Notes under the pieces: model-generated
What the model was told of the DNA's origin: nothing
Databases searched by the model: none
What the model saw: the letters and a program-made list of their open reading frames with translations, nothing else
Assembly: GCA_025360605.1 (NCBI GenBank)
Contig: JANYBV010000018.1
Location: forward strand, 1-64,000
Length of the DNA stretch: 64,000 bases
Direction: 5' to 3'
From: Alphaproteobacteria bacterium
GTDB taxonomy: Bacteria > Pseudomonadota > Alphaproteobacteria > Rickettsiales > SXRF01
Shown here: piece by piece, positions 27,734-36,367 of the stretch
Numbering within the stretch: the stretch's first letter is position 1
How the letters are laid out: each line of letters begins with the position of its first letter
Program-made: the position numbers and the translations under genes

Positions 27734-28570
27734 ATGTTTCAATTTTTTCTGAAAAAGGCTGCGTTAAAGCAGGATACGGCGACCATGGATAAATCCACTA
27801 CCGAATCGAAAGAGGACGTCATCAGCGGCCCAAGACTGGTTACTGCCAATAGCGGTCTGGAAGTGTATCATGTCGGCAAGCGTTATGCCGGCCGTCCCGT
27901 GGTACGCGATGTGAGCTTACGCCTGCGCCGCGGTGAAGCTGTCGGGCTGCTCGGGCCTAACGGTGCGGGTAAGACGACGTGCTTTTATATGATTACCGGC
28001 CTGATCGGGCCGGATGTCGGCGAGATTATGCTGGACGGTGAAGACATCACCCATCTGCCCATGTACCGCCGCGCCCGTCTGGGCATCGGGTATCTCCCGC
28101 AGGAAGCGTCGATTTTCCGTGGCCTGAGCGTAGAACAAAATATTTTGTCGGTGCTAGAAATTCATGAGCCCGATCCTTCCAAACGCCACATCAAACTGGA
28201 TGAACTGTTGGCGGAATTTTCCATCACTCATCTGCGTATGGCTCAGGGCATCACGCTTTCAGGTGGTGAGCGCCGCCGTGTGGAAATTGCCCGCGCACTT
28301 GCCAGCCGCCCATCCTTCATCCTGCTCGATGAACCCTTGGCGGGTATCGACCCAATTGCGGTGGATGAGGTACGTAATCTGGTAAAGCATCTTAAAGACC
28401 GTGGCATCGGTGTGTTGATCACCGATCACAATGTGCGTGAAACGCTGGATATTATTGACCGTGCCTACATTATGCACGAAGGTTCGGTACTCATGGAGGG
28501 TACCCCGTCGGAAATCGTCAATAACGTCGATGTGCGTCGCGTGTATTTGGGCGAACGTTTCAGCCTCTAG
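27734..28570 (+). CDS. lptB: LPS export ABC transporter ATP-binding protein LptB
   Basis: ATPase that powers extraction of lipopolysaccharide from the inner membrane with LptFG. The Walker A motif GPNGAGKT is at 74-81, the ABC signature LSGGERRRVEIARAL follows, then Walker B FILLDEPLAGIDP and the switch histidine in ITDHNVRETL. At 278 residues it has an N-terminal extension of about 35 residues relative to E. coli LptB; ATG 27785 would remove 17 of these. It ends where the antisense hypothetical gene ends. Confidence 0.95.
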   Translation: MFQFFLKKAALKQDTATMDKSTTESKEDVISGPRLVTANSGLEVYHVGKRYAGRPVVRDVSLRLRRGEAVGLLGPNGAGKTTCFYMITGLIGPDVGEIMLDGEDITHLPMYRRARLGIGYLPQEASIFRGLSVEQNILSVLEIHEPDPSKRHIKLDELLAEFSITHLRMAQGITLSGGERRRVEIARALASRPSFILLDEPLAGIDPIAVDEVRNLVKHLKDRGIGVLITDHNVRETLDIIDRAYIMHEGSVLMEGTPSEIVNNVDVRRVYLGERFSL

Positions 28571-28898
28571 TGTGCAGTAATTCCCTTACTTGATTTTGCC
28601 GTTGGCTGCGCTCGACGTAGCCTTCTTTGAAGTGGTGTACTATTACACCGACCGCCGTTGAGGTCAGCATGCTCAGTACCAGCTTGGAAGGGGTAGTCTG
28701 ACCACTATGGAACAGATTAATGGCGCCACCGGCAAGGGCGCTATAAATGGCAGCGTGTTTCATATCACCGGCGGTAATTCCGGCAACTCCTCCGGCTATG
28801 GCGGCCACCGGCAGCATGAGCTTACCCGTGCCCGCACCGGCCACTTCCGTTGCCAGTAACCCACCCTCAATTAATTCTGGTAAAATTTCAATAACCAT
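28560..28898 (-). CDS. Hypothetical hydrophobic protein opposite lptB end
   Basis: This 112-residue protein is not recognised. It is rich in Gly and Ala, with two or three hydrophobic stretches (about 27-47, 50-64 and 72-88) that could be membrane helices, and a basic tail. Its end overlaps the end of lptB by 11 bases on the opposite strand. No strong ribosome site precedes the ATG. It occupies the usual place of small genes between lptB and rpoN, but on the other strand. Confidence 0.5.
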   Translation of the reverse strand: MVIEILPELIEGGLLATEVAGAGTGKLMLPVAAIAGGVAGITAGDMKHAAIYSALAGGAINLFHSGQTTPSKLVLSMLTSTAVGVIVHHFKEGYVERSQRQNQVRELLHTRG

Positions 28899-29006
28899 CG
28901 TTTTTACAAAGACATAATTATTAACAAGACTTTACACTTTTGTGCTGGCCAAGTCAAATTATTGGCGTTAACCTGTTTTTAATGGATTAAACGGTACAAT
29001 TCTTGC

Positions 29007-30512
29007 ATGAAAAATGCTCATTCACCACGTTTAGAACTCCGTCAGGGCCAGTCACTGGTCATGACACAGGCGTTGCAACAATCCATTAAACTCCTGCAAT
29101 GCAACTCGTTAGAGCTTCGTGAATTTGTCGAACAGGAGCTGGAAAAGAACCCGTTTCTGCTCGATGAGGAAGAACCGGCCGAACGTAGCCCCGAAGGGGA
29201 ATCCGAGCAAGCCCAAAACACCGACGATCCGCGCGAAGCCGACTTCAGCGATGATGAGAATTTTACGCCGGATATGGCCGACAGTTCTATGGAATATGAT
29301 AGTAACGGCGATGACAGCGTCGATATTGAAAAAGATTACCTGCGCCATGAACAAAATCTGAGTAATACCGGCGGCAGCTTCAATGATGACGATGAGCGTG
29401 GCATCGAAGATAATCCAAGTGCCCAGATCAGCCTGCGCGAACATCTGCTGCAACAATTGCAGCTTCAGGTTCACGACCCCATCCAGCGTATGATCGGTGC
29501 AAACCTGATCGATCTGGTGGATGATGCAGGCTATATCAAGGACGATCTCCAGAATCTTTCGAACAGCCTTGGCATTTCTCTTCCGGAGGTGGAAGCCACA
29601 TTGACGGTGCTTCAGAGTTTTGACCCGTCCGGTGTGGGCGCACGCAGCCTGAAAGAATGCCTTGGATTACAACTCAGGGATAAAAACCGCCTTGATCCGG
29701 CTATGCAGGCGCTGCTGGATAACCTGCCAATGCTGGCGGAAGCGAAATACGAGGAACTCAAGAAGCGCTGTGGCGTGGATAAAGATGATCTGCGGCAGAT
29801 GATTGCGGAGATCCGCGAACTGAACCCGAAACCCGGCAGCAATTTCATCTATGATACGTCACAGGTGATGGAGCCGGATATTTTTATCCGCCGCCTGCCG
29901 GACGGCAACTGGCACATCGAGCTGAACACTGCCAATTTTCCTAAGGTGATGGCCAACAAGCGTTACTATAAAAAAATCACTGCCGAAACCCGCAATGTAA
30001 AAGACAAGCAATATCTCACAGAGCAATTCGGCTCGGCTAGCTGGCTGGTGCGTGCGCTGGAACAGCGTGCGCAAACCATGCTGAAAGTAGCGGGAGAATT
30101 AGTAAAACAACAAGATGCGTTTTTCCGTCTTGGTGTGCGCTATCTGAAGCCGCTGACGCTTAAAAATATAGCCCTCGAAACTGGCTACCACGAAAGTACC
30201 ATCAGCCGCGTGACTAACGGCAAATTCCTTCTGTGCCCGCGCGGCACATTCGAGCTGAAATACTTCTTCACCTCCGGCCTTGCGCGTGCCGAAGGCAGCG
30301 GCGAGGATGTGTCCAGCCAGTCAGTTAAACATTACATTAGTGAAATGATTGCTAAAGAAACTTCGGACGCTATTTTGTCGGACGATGACATCATGGAACG
30401 GCTGAAAGAACGCAACATCACGGTAGCGCGCCGCACCGTTGCCAAATACCGCGAGGCACTCAATATTCCTTCTTCTCCCAAACGCAAACGCCTGAAGCTG
30501 GAAACGATCTAG
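29007..30512 (+). CDS. rpoN: RNA polymerase sigma-54 factor
   Basis: Sigma-54 directs polymerase to -24/-12 promoters and needs an AAA+ activator such as NtrC. The N-terminal glutamine-rich region I is visible (LRQGQSLVMTQALQQSIKLLQ), followed by an acidic region II. The RpoN box ARRTVAKYRE lies at 474-483 near the C-terminus. Full length is 501 residues. It follows lptB as in many Proteobacteria. Its likely partners NtrC and NtrX are encoded at 42-47 kb. Confidence 0.96.
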   Translation: MKNAHSPRLELRQGQSLVMTQALQQSIKLLQCNSLELREFVEQELEKNPFLLDEEEPAERSPEGESEQAQNTDDPREADFSDDENFTPDMADSSMEYDSNGDDSVDIEKDYLRHEQNLSNTGGSFNDDDERGIEDNPSAQISLREHLLQQLQLQVHDPIQRMIGANLIDLVDDAGYIKDDLQNLSNSLGISLPEVEATLTVLQSFDPSGVGARSLKECLGLQLRDKNRLDPAMQALLDNLPMLAEAKYEELKKRCGVDKDDLRQMIAEIRELNPKPGSNFIYDTSQVMEPDIFIRRLPDGNWHIELNTANFPKVMANKRYYKKITAETRNVKDKQYLTEQFGSASWLVRALEQRAQTMLKVAGELVKQQDAFFRLGVRYLKPLTLKNIALETGYHESTISRVTNGKFLLCPRGTFELKYFFTSGLARAEGSGEDVSSQSVKHYISEMIAKETSDAILSDDDIMERLKERNITVARRTVAKYREALNIPSSPKRKRLKLETI

Positions 30513-31105
30513 TGAACGAGTGCCGCAATGGCGGCAGCATTTTCACAATCACTTAAGATGGTAGCGCAGCGGCGCATATCGCTGATGTACCCACGCAATG
30601 CGACTGCGTTCTTCTTATCGGTTTTCAGCAACTCATGCAGCGCTAGCTGGATGACCGAGAGGTAATTGCTGACGCAGGCATTGCCCCCGATAGCAATGGC
30701 CAGCGAGCTGTTGGCGGGAATATATTCTTTATTGTTCGACATAGCTATACCTTCACCCTGCATCACCCGTTCCATGGTTTTGCGCCATGCCGCGAGTTTA
30801 TGAAGCGTTCCGGCAATAAAATCACTGGTGTTGTCCAGCATCAGGTCCCTTGCATCGGACGGGCGCATTTTGCCAGCGATCATTGAGTTTTTGCGGATTT
30901 TAATGAATAACTGCTTCATCGCATTGATGGTGGCCAGCGAACGCAAAATGTCTTCGGCAATCTTTAAGGCGGGTTCTGCATCCTGAAGCACTGCTTCGGC
31001 ACGTTGTATAAGCCTGAGCGACTGATAACGTTCCTGCAATTTGCCATAATCCATCAGTGGGATAGCCCCAGTTTGGGAAGAACGAGATTGGCTGTTTTGT
31101 TGCAT
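30509..31105 (-). CDS. Hypothetical helical protein opposite rpoN
   Basis: I do not recognise this 198-residue protein. It is mostly alpha-helical and soluble, with a polar start (MQQNSQSRSSQ) and a helical core containing two Cys near the C-terminus. Its stop overlaps the rpoN stop by 4 bases in convergent orientation. No good ribosome site is visible before the ATG; an internal ATG at 31054 is possible. Its place just after rpoN, where hpf is often found, is not informative because the strand differs. Confidence 0.6.
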   Translation of the reverse strand: MQQNSQSRSSQTGAIPLMDYGKLQERYQSLRLIQRAEAVLQDAEPALKIAEDILRSLATINAMKQLFIKIRKNSMIAGKMRPSDARDLMLDNTSDFIAGTLHKLAAWRKTMERVMQGEGIAMSNNKEYIPANSSLAIAIGGNACVSNYLSVIQLALHELLKTDKKNAVALRGYISDMRRCATILSDCENAAAIAALVH

Positions 31106-31258
31106 TTTAAAACCGTCATCAGGGTTAACACGAGGTCAGTCTAGCGTCAGTTGGCTAAAAAATGTTTAATTGCAGTTGCTTTTATTCCTATTGCACATTG
31201 GCTGTAAGCTGATTAAAAATGATTCGCATTGTAATCCAATCCCTTATGAAGAGTACCC

Positions 31259-32017
31259 ATGTCAGATCAAGTGCTTGATAAAAAACAAAAAACTTCATTG
31301 GGTGATAATATACGCACAGTAGTCATTGCGCTGGTTCTTGCTCTGGCCTTCCGCAGCTTTGTGTTTGAGCCTTTTCACATTCCCAGCGGCTCTATGAAAA
31401 ACACCTTACTGGTGGGGGATTACCTGTTCGTTTCCAAATATTCGTTTGGCTATAGCCGTTTTTCATTCCCGCTTGGCCTGCCATTATTCAGAGGGCGCAT
31501 GATGGAGCTGAGTGAACCTCAGCGCGGTGATGTTGTGGTGTTCCGTTATCCGGGCAACACGCATGTGGATTTTATCAAGCGCCTGATCGGTTTGCCCGGC
31601 GATCATATTCAGGTGAAGGACGGAATTCTTTTCATCAATGGTACCCCCCTCAAGCGTCAGCCCCTGACCGATTATGCGGATGACGAAAACAAAAATGATG
31701 TCAAATCCATCCCGCGTTTTTCTGAAACGCTTCCGGAAGGTAAAGTGATCAATATCCTCAAGCAGTTCAAGGTAGGAACTGCCGATAATACGCAGGAATT
31801 TGTGGTGCCGCCAAAACATTATTTCATGATGGGTGATAACCGCGACAATTCGCATGACAGCCGTTTTTTAGAAGATGTGGGCTACATTCCTGAAGAAAAC
31901 CTGATTGGTCGTGCGGAGATAGTATTCTTTTCATCGAATGGCAGCTTTAAGTGGGGTGATCCTTCCAGCTGGGTTGGCTCTATCCGCATGGATCGTTTTC
32001 TGAAGCGTATTGAATGA
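31259..32017 (+). CDS. lepB: Signal peptidase I
   Basis: Membrane-bound serine protease that removes Sec signal peptides. One N-terminal helix (about 19-38) precedes the catalytic Ser45 in IPSGSMKNTL and the general base Lys107 in FIKRLIGLPGD. The family box GDNRDNSHDSR is near 195. At 252 residues it is the common alphaproteobacterial form. It overlaps rnc by 4 bases, in the conserved lepB-rnc-era order. Confidence 0.95.
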   Translation: MSDQVLDKKQKTSLGDNIRTVVIALVLALAFRSFVFEPFHIPSGSMKNTLLVGDYLFVSKYSFGYSRFSFPLGLPLFRGRMMELSEPQRGDVVVFRYPGNTHVDFIKRLIGLPGDHIQVKDGILFINGTPLKRQPLTDYADDENKNDVKSIPRFSETLPEGKVINILKQFKVGTADNTQEFVVPPKHYFMMGDNRDNSHDSRFLEDVGYIPEENLIGRAEIVFFSSNGSFKWGDPSSWVGSIRMDRFLKRIE

Positions 32018-32676
32018 TTGAGGCGCTGCAACATCGTCTTGGCTACCGTTTTAAGGATGGAAACCTGCTGGATCTTGCTTTGACCCACCCCAGCGTTCTC
32101 AAAAAACAAAGCAACCAGCGTCTGGAATTTTTAGGGGATGCCATTCTGGGTGCGATTGTCGCACGCATACTCTACGATCTTTTCCCGAATGAAAAAGAAG
32201 GGGAACTGGCGCGCCGCCATGCCTCGCTGGTGTGCGGTGAAACGCTCACACAGGTAGCACGCGAGATTGATCTGGGCGAAGAGCTTTCCATCGGTGTCAG
32301 TGAAACACAGGCGAAAGGCCGCCAGAATGCTTCCAACCTTGAAGATGCACTGGAGGCAGTACTTGGGGCGATGTATCTCGATGGTGGTTTTGCCGCCGCC
32401 GAGGCGTTTATCGTACCGCGCTGGACATTGCTGGCAAAGCGCTCCGAAATTGCTCCTAAAGATGCAAAAACCACGCTACAGGAATGGGCGCAGGCACGCG
32501 GGTTATCCATACCCAGCTACCGTATGCTGGATTCTATCGGACCCGCACACGCGCCTGTATTCACGATTGAAGTCAGCGTGCAGGGATTTGCTCCGGCACA
32601 GGCTAAAGCAGCTTCTAAACGTCAGGCCGAGCAAATGGCGGCAAATCAGTTATTAGGAGTTGTTAATGCCGGATAA
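32014..32676 (+). CDS. rnc: Ribonuclease III
   Basis: Double-strand-specific endoribonuclease for rRNA processing and antisense control. The catalytic signature NQRLEFLGDAILG (about 34-46) supplies Glu38 and Asp42; the second acidic set is in EDALEAVLGAMYLDGG. A double-stranded RNA-binding domain follows (about 150-218). Its 220 residues are normal. It overlaps lepB by 4 and era by 11 bases. Confidence 0.95.
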   Translation: MIEALQHRLGYRFKDGNLLDLALTHPSVLKKQSNQRLEFLGDAILGAIVARILYDLFPNEKEGELARRHASLVCGETLTQVAREIDLGEELSIGVSETQAKGRQNASNLEDALEAVLGAMYLDGGFAAAEAFIVPRWTLLAKRSEIAPKDAKTTLQEWAQARGLSIPSYRMLDSIGPAHAPVFTIEVSVQGFAPAQAKAASKRQAEQMAANQLLGVVNAG

Positions 32677-33568
32677 AACACGCTGTGGGGTTGTTGCTAT
32701 TATCGGGGAGCCGAATGCCGGTAAATCCACACTCATCAACCATCTGGTTGGCGGTAAGGTGTCAATTGTCACTCCCAAAGTGCAGACCACGCGCTTTAAC
32801 ATACGCGGTGTGTGTATCGACGGCAGTTCGCAGTTGATTTTTGTCGATACCCCAGGCATTTTTGATGCCGACAAGCCCTTTGAAAAAGCGATGGTGCAGG
32901 CGGCGTGGGCAGGTATTGGCGATGCCGATGCGGTGCTGCTGATGCTGGATGCCAAACAGGGATTAAAACAGGCCACGAGAGCGCTGCTGGAAGCGCTCAA
33001 AAAACATTGCAAAAAACCTGTCTGCCTTGCCATCAATAAAATCGATACCATCGACAAACCCGCCCTTTTTGAGCTGGCAAAGGCTTGCGATGCGATTATA
33101 CCATTTGATAAGATATTCATGATTTCCGCACTGAAAGGCGATGGAACTGCCGACGTAAAATCTTTTCTGGCGGCCAAAATGCCGGAAGGGCCGTACCTTT
33201 ATCCGGAAGATCAGATGAGCGATATTTCCCTTCGCCTGCTGGCGGCCGAAGTAACCCGTGAAAAAATCTTTTTAAAGCTCGAGCAGGAATTGCCCTATTC
33301 GGTGTTTGTGGAAACGGAAAACTGGGAAGAAACCGATACCTCGGTCAAAATTGCGCAAGTGATTACGGTGCAGCGCGACGGTCAGAAAAAAATTATGCTC
33401 GGCGACAAAGGCTCCATGATTAAAAGCATCGGCATCGCCTCACGCAAGGATTTGGAGCGCATGCTCGAAAAACATATTCATCTGGCGTTGTTTGTGAAAG
33501 TCAGGGCAGGGTGGAAGGACGACAGTGAAAATTTCCGCTTGCTCGGTTTGGAATACATCAAAAAATAA
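32666..33568 (+). CDS. era: GTPase Era
   Basis: Ras-like GTPase that binds 16S rRNA during small-subunit assembly. The P-loop GEPNAGKS is at 14-21, the switch-II DTPG motif is VDTPGIFD, and the base-recognition motif is NKID. A C-terminal KH domain contains GDKGSMIKSIGIASRKDLE. ATG 32666 has a TTAGGAGT ribosome site six bases upstream, so I prefer it to TTG 32660. It is 300 residues and overlaps the end of rnc. Confidence 0.95.
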   Translation: MPDKTRCGVVAIIGEPNAGKSTLINHLVGGKVSIVTPKVQTTRFNIRGVCIDGSSQLIFVDTPGIFDADKPFEKAMVQAAWAGIGDADAVLLMLDAKQGLKQATRALLEALKKHCKKPVCLAINKIDTIDKPALFELAKACDAIIPFDKIFMISALKGDGTADVKSFLAAKMPEGPYLYPEDQMSDISLRLLAAEVTREKIFLKLEQELPYSVFVETENWEETDTSVKIAQVITVQRDGQKKIMLGDKGSMIKSIGIASRKDLERMLEKHIHLALFVKVRAGWKDDSENFRLLGLEYIKK

Positions 33569-34960
33569 ATGAAAATCAGCCGCAGAAAATTCCTCATCGG
33601 TACCGGCGCAGCCACATTGGCTTTGGCGGGATTGGGGCCTTCGATACTGCGCTACCGCCAACGCCGAAGTCGCCCCAATATTATTCTCTTTATCACCGAC
33701 GATATGCGCTATGACGCGGCGGGATTCCTCGGCAACCCAATTATCAAAACACCGCATCTCGACCAGTTGGCGGGTGAAGGTTTTGTCTTCGACAATAATT
33801 TTGTGACCACATCCGTGTGCCCTGTCAGCCGCGCCAGTATCCTTACTGGCCAGTACGCACTTAAGCATGGGGTATATGATTTTGACCATAATGTCAGGCA
33901 GGATTCCTTCTGGCGTTCATACCCGCCACTATTGCGCCAGTCCGGCTACCACACCGGATTTATCGGCAAGTGGGGCATGGGCGGATACCAGCCTGCCCAT
34001 AATTTCGACGAGTGGTATGGGTTTAACGGGCAGGGGGTATATTACCCCAGAAAAAATCTTCATATGACCGACCTGCAAACATGGCAGGCGCTGCGTTTCA
34101 TCAAAAATGCCCCGAAGAATAAACCGTTCCTTCTGGTGGTGTGCTACAAGGCCCCACACACGCCACTGGAACCGCAACCGCGTTTTATGAACCTGTACCA
34201 GCACGACAGGATACCGCGTGCGAAAACAGACCGTGCGTGGCCATCATCGGTGGTTCCGGGAATCGTCAACGGTTCGCTGGACCGGCAGGATTATTTTCAC
34301 ATGGGATTCAACAACGAGGGTAAATACCAATACCACATGAAGCAATATTACCGCCTGATTACCGGAGTGGATGATTCCGTGGGAACGATTGTTAATCAGC
34401 TCAGGCAGAACAAGCGGTTTGCGGATACTAACCTGCTATTCACCTCGGATAATGGCATGCTCGAAGGTGAGCATGGGCTGGAAGGTAAATGGTGTATGTA
34501 CGAAGAATCCATCCGCACGCCGATGCTGGTGCGCCTTGCCCCCAATTTCTATCCGTCGGCAAAACCATCACGTCCCAAAGCCATGACGCTAAATATCGAT
34601 ATTTCCCCGACCATCGTTGAGATGGCGGCGTTGCCCACACCGCAGCATATTCAAGGCCAGAGCCTCATGCCGCTGATGACCAGTGATACTCCACCTTCCG
34701 TAGAGGCGTGGCGTGATGGATTTTATTATGAGCATCCGGCGTGGAACCGCCAGAATGTCATCGCCTGCGAGGGGTATCGTGGCCTTCAGTGGAAATATGT
34801 GCGCTATATGCGTGGGCGCGCGGCAGACGAATGTCTTTTCAACCTTGCCGATGACCCGTCAGAGCTGAATAATCTGGCGTGGTCACCCGATTATGCGAAT
34901 GTGCTGGAATATATGCGGGGAATTACGGAAATTCAAAAAAAGATCATTTTAGTGAATTAA
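33569..34960 (+). CDS. Tat-exported sulfatase-family protein
   Basis: Alkaline-phosphatase-superfamily sulfatase of 463 residues, starting directly after the era stop. The N-terminus has a twin-arginine signal (SRRKFLIG, then a hydrophobic stretch), so export of a folded, metal-loaded enzyme is likely. The metal-binding Asp44-Asp45 lie in FITDDMRYD, the nucleophile motif is Cys84 in CPVSRASILTGQ, and the later TSDNG...GLEGKW supplies the metal Asp/Asn and Lys. The nucleophile motif departs from the usual C-x-[P/A]-x-R, having Val at the third place. The substrate is unknown. Its place after era is not a standard part of that operon. Confidence 0.87.
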   Translation: MKISRRKFLIGTGAATLALAGLGPSILRYRQRRSRPNIILFITDDMRYDAAGFLGNPIIKTPHLDQLAGEGFVFDNNFVTTSVCPVSRASILTGQYALKHGVYDFDHNVRQDSFWRSYPPLLRQSGYHTGFIGKWGMGGYQPAHNFDEWYGFNGQGVYYPRKNLHMTDLQTWQALRFIKNAPKNKPFLLVVCYKAPHTPLEPQPRFMNLYQHDRIPRAKTDRAWPSSVVPGIVNGSLDRQDYFHMGFNNEGKYQYHMKQYYRLITGVDDSVGTIVNQLRQNKRFADTNLLFTSDNGMLEGEHGLEGKWCMYEESIRTPMLVRLAPNFYPSAKPSRPKAMTLNIDISPTIVEMAALPTPQHIQGQSLMPLMTSDTPPSVEAWRDGFYYEHPAWNRQNVIACEGYRGLQWKYVRYMRGRAADECLFNLADDPSELNNLAWSPDYANVLEYMRGITEIQKKIILVN

Positions 34961-34963
34961 CAC

Positions 34964-36310
34964 TCACGCATCACTGAGTGCTTGGGGAACTTCTTCCTCT
35001 GTTTCCTCATCATTTTTGACAATTTTTAGCAGCGATTTGGAGGTGGGGATGCCTAATTCCTTCAGTTTTTCCGCACGCCCCACAAGATTGCCTTTGCCCT
35101 TGGAAAGTTTTTTGAAAGCCTCATCATAACTGTCCTGAAGCTTGGTCAGGCGGTCGCCGATCGTATCCATATTTTCCATGAAGCCGACAAACTTGTCATA
35201 AAGCGCACCGGCAGCGGCGGCGATTTCCTGCGCATTGGCATTCTGGCGTTCAATTTTCCAAAGGGAATTGATGGTTTTCAGCGTTGCCATCAATGTCGTC
35301 GGGCAGACGATGACGATGCGTTTACCCCATGCATAGGAATGTAATTCACGGTCCTGCTGTACCGCGAGGGAGTATGCGCCTTCAATCGGCATGAACATCA
35401 GCACAAAATCCGGTGTGGATATTTTTGGGTTATCCTGATAACGCCGCTGTTCCAGCCCGTTGACATGCGCTTTCACTGATTTCAGAAAATCGCGCAGGTA
35501 CACTTCTTTGGCGGTTGCATCATTTTCCGAGGAATAGCGGTCATAGGCGGTCAGCGACACCTTGGCATCGATGATGACGTGCTTGTTATCAGGCAGGTTG
35601 ACGATCACATCGGGCATCTGCCGTGAGCCGTCACTGGCTACAAGGCTCATATCCACTCCCTGCAATACATAATCACTGCCTTTACGCAGGCCGGATTCCT
35701 CCAAAATTCGCTCCAGCATCACTTCACCCCAGTTGCCCTGTGCTTTCACGTCGCCGCGCAGCGCCTTGGCCAGCGTATCTGTTTGAAGGACGATTTTTTC
35801 AATCTCGGCCTTTAGCGTGTGCTGTTCCTGTCCCTGAACCTTAAATGACTCATCAACCTTTTTTTGGAATTCACCCATGCGCTCACGAAGCGGCGTCAGC
35901 AGCTCACCAATCTGTTTTTCCGACTGTGTATTGAATTTCTGGCCGATTTCTTCCAGCAGGCCGGTAGCCGTATTTTTGAATTCCAGTTTGAGCTGTGCCT
36001 GCATTTTTTCCAGCTCCTGCGCCTGTTCCTTCAGGCGGGTGGCGAGTGCCTGAGAATTACTTTCGGCGATAATGGCGCGTTCGCGGTTTTCCATCAGCTC
36101 CTGACGCGCCTTTTCCATTTTGGTTTCCAGCTCCTGTTTAAGCTCCAAAGCCGACGATAATCGGGTTTCCAGTGTGGTTTTTTCCTGCATTAGACTGTCG
36201 AAGGCAGGGCGGGCGACCGCCGAGGCCAGCGATTGCCTGCCGCGCAGGGAGCCGATGGCAAAACCGGCCAGCAACCCGACAACAAGCACGATGATTGCGG
36301 TAAAATCCAT
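34964..36310 (-). CDS. rmuC: DNA recombination protein RmuC homolog
   Basis: RmuC-family protein linked to limiting DNA rearrangements; the domain belongs to the nuclease-like superfamily. From the ATG at 36310 the protein has 448 residues: one N-terminal membrane helix (FTAIIVLVVGLLAGFAIGSL), a long coiled-coil region (about 35-190, rich in Glu, Gln and Lys) and the RmuC domain with GNWGEVMLERILEESGLRKG and VIIDAKVSLTAYDRY. The frame is open further upstream, but those extra residues look like untranslated sequence and 36310 has a GGATG site upstream. Confidence 0.9.
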   Translation of the reverse strand: MDFTAIIVLVVGLLAGFAIGSLRGRQSLASAVARPAFDSLMQEKTTLETRLSSALELKQELETKMEKARQELMENRERAIIAESNSQALATRLKEQAQELEKMQAQLKLEFKNTATGLLEEIGQKFNTQSEKQIGELLTPLRERMGEFQKKVDESFKVQGQEQHTLKAEIEKIVLQTDTLAKALRGDVKAQGNWGEVMLERILEESGLRKGSDYVLQGVDMSLVASDGSRQMPDVIVNLPDNKHVIIDAKVSLTAYDRYSSENDATAKEVYLRDFLKSVKAHVNGLEQRRYQDNPKISTPDFVLMFMPIEGAYSLAVQQDRELHSYAWGKRIVIVCPTTLMATLKTINSLWKIERQNANAQEIAAAAGALYDKFVGFMENMDTIGDRLTKLQDSYDEAFKKLSKGKGNLVGRAEKLKELGIPTSKSLLKIVKNDEETEEEVPQALSDA

Positions 36311-36367
36311 TGGTACATCCTTTGTTTTTGCAGTATATGATGGGTAATAATAACGGATTCTAGACCT

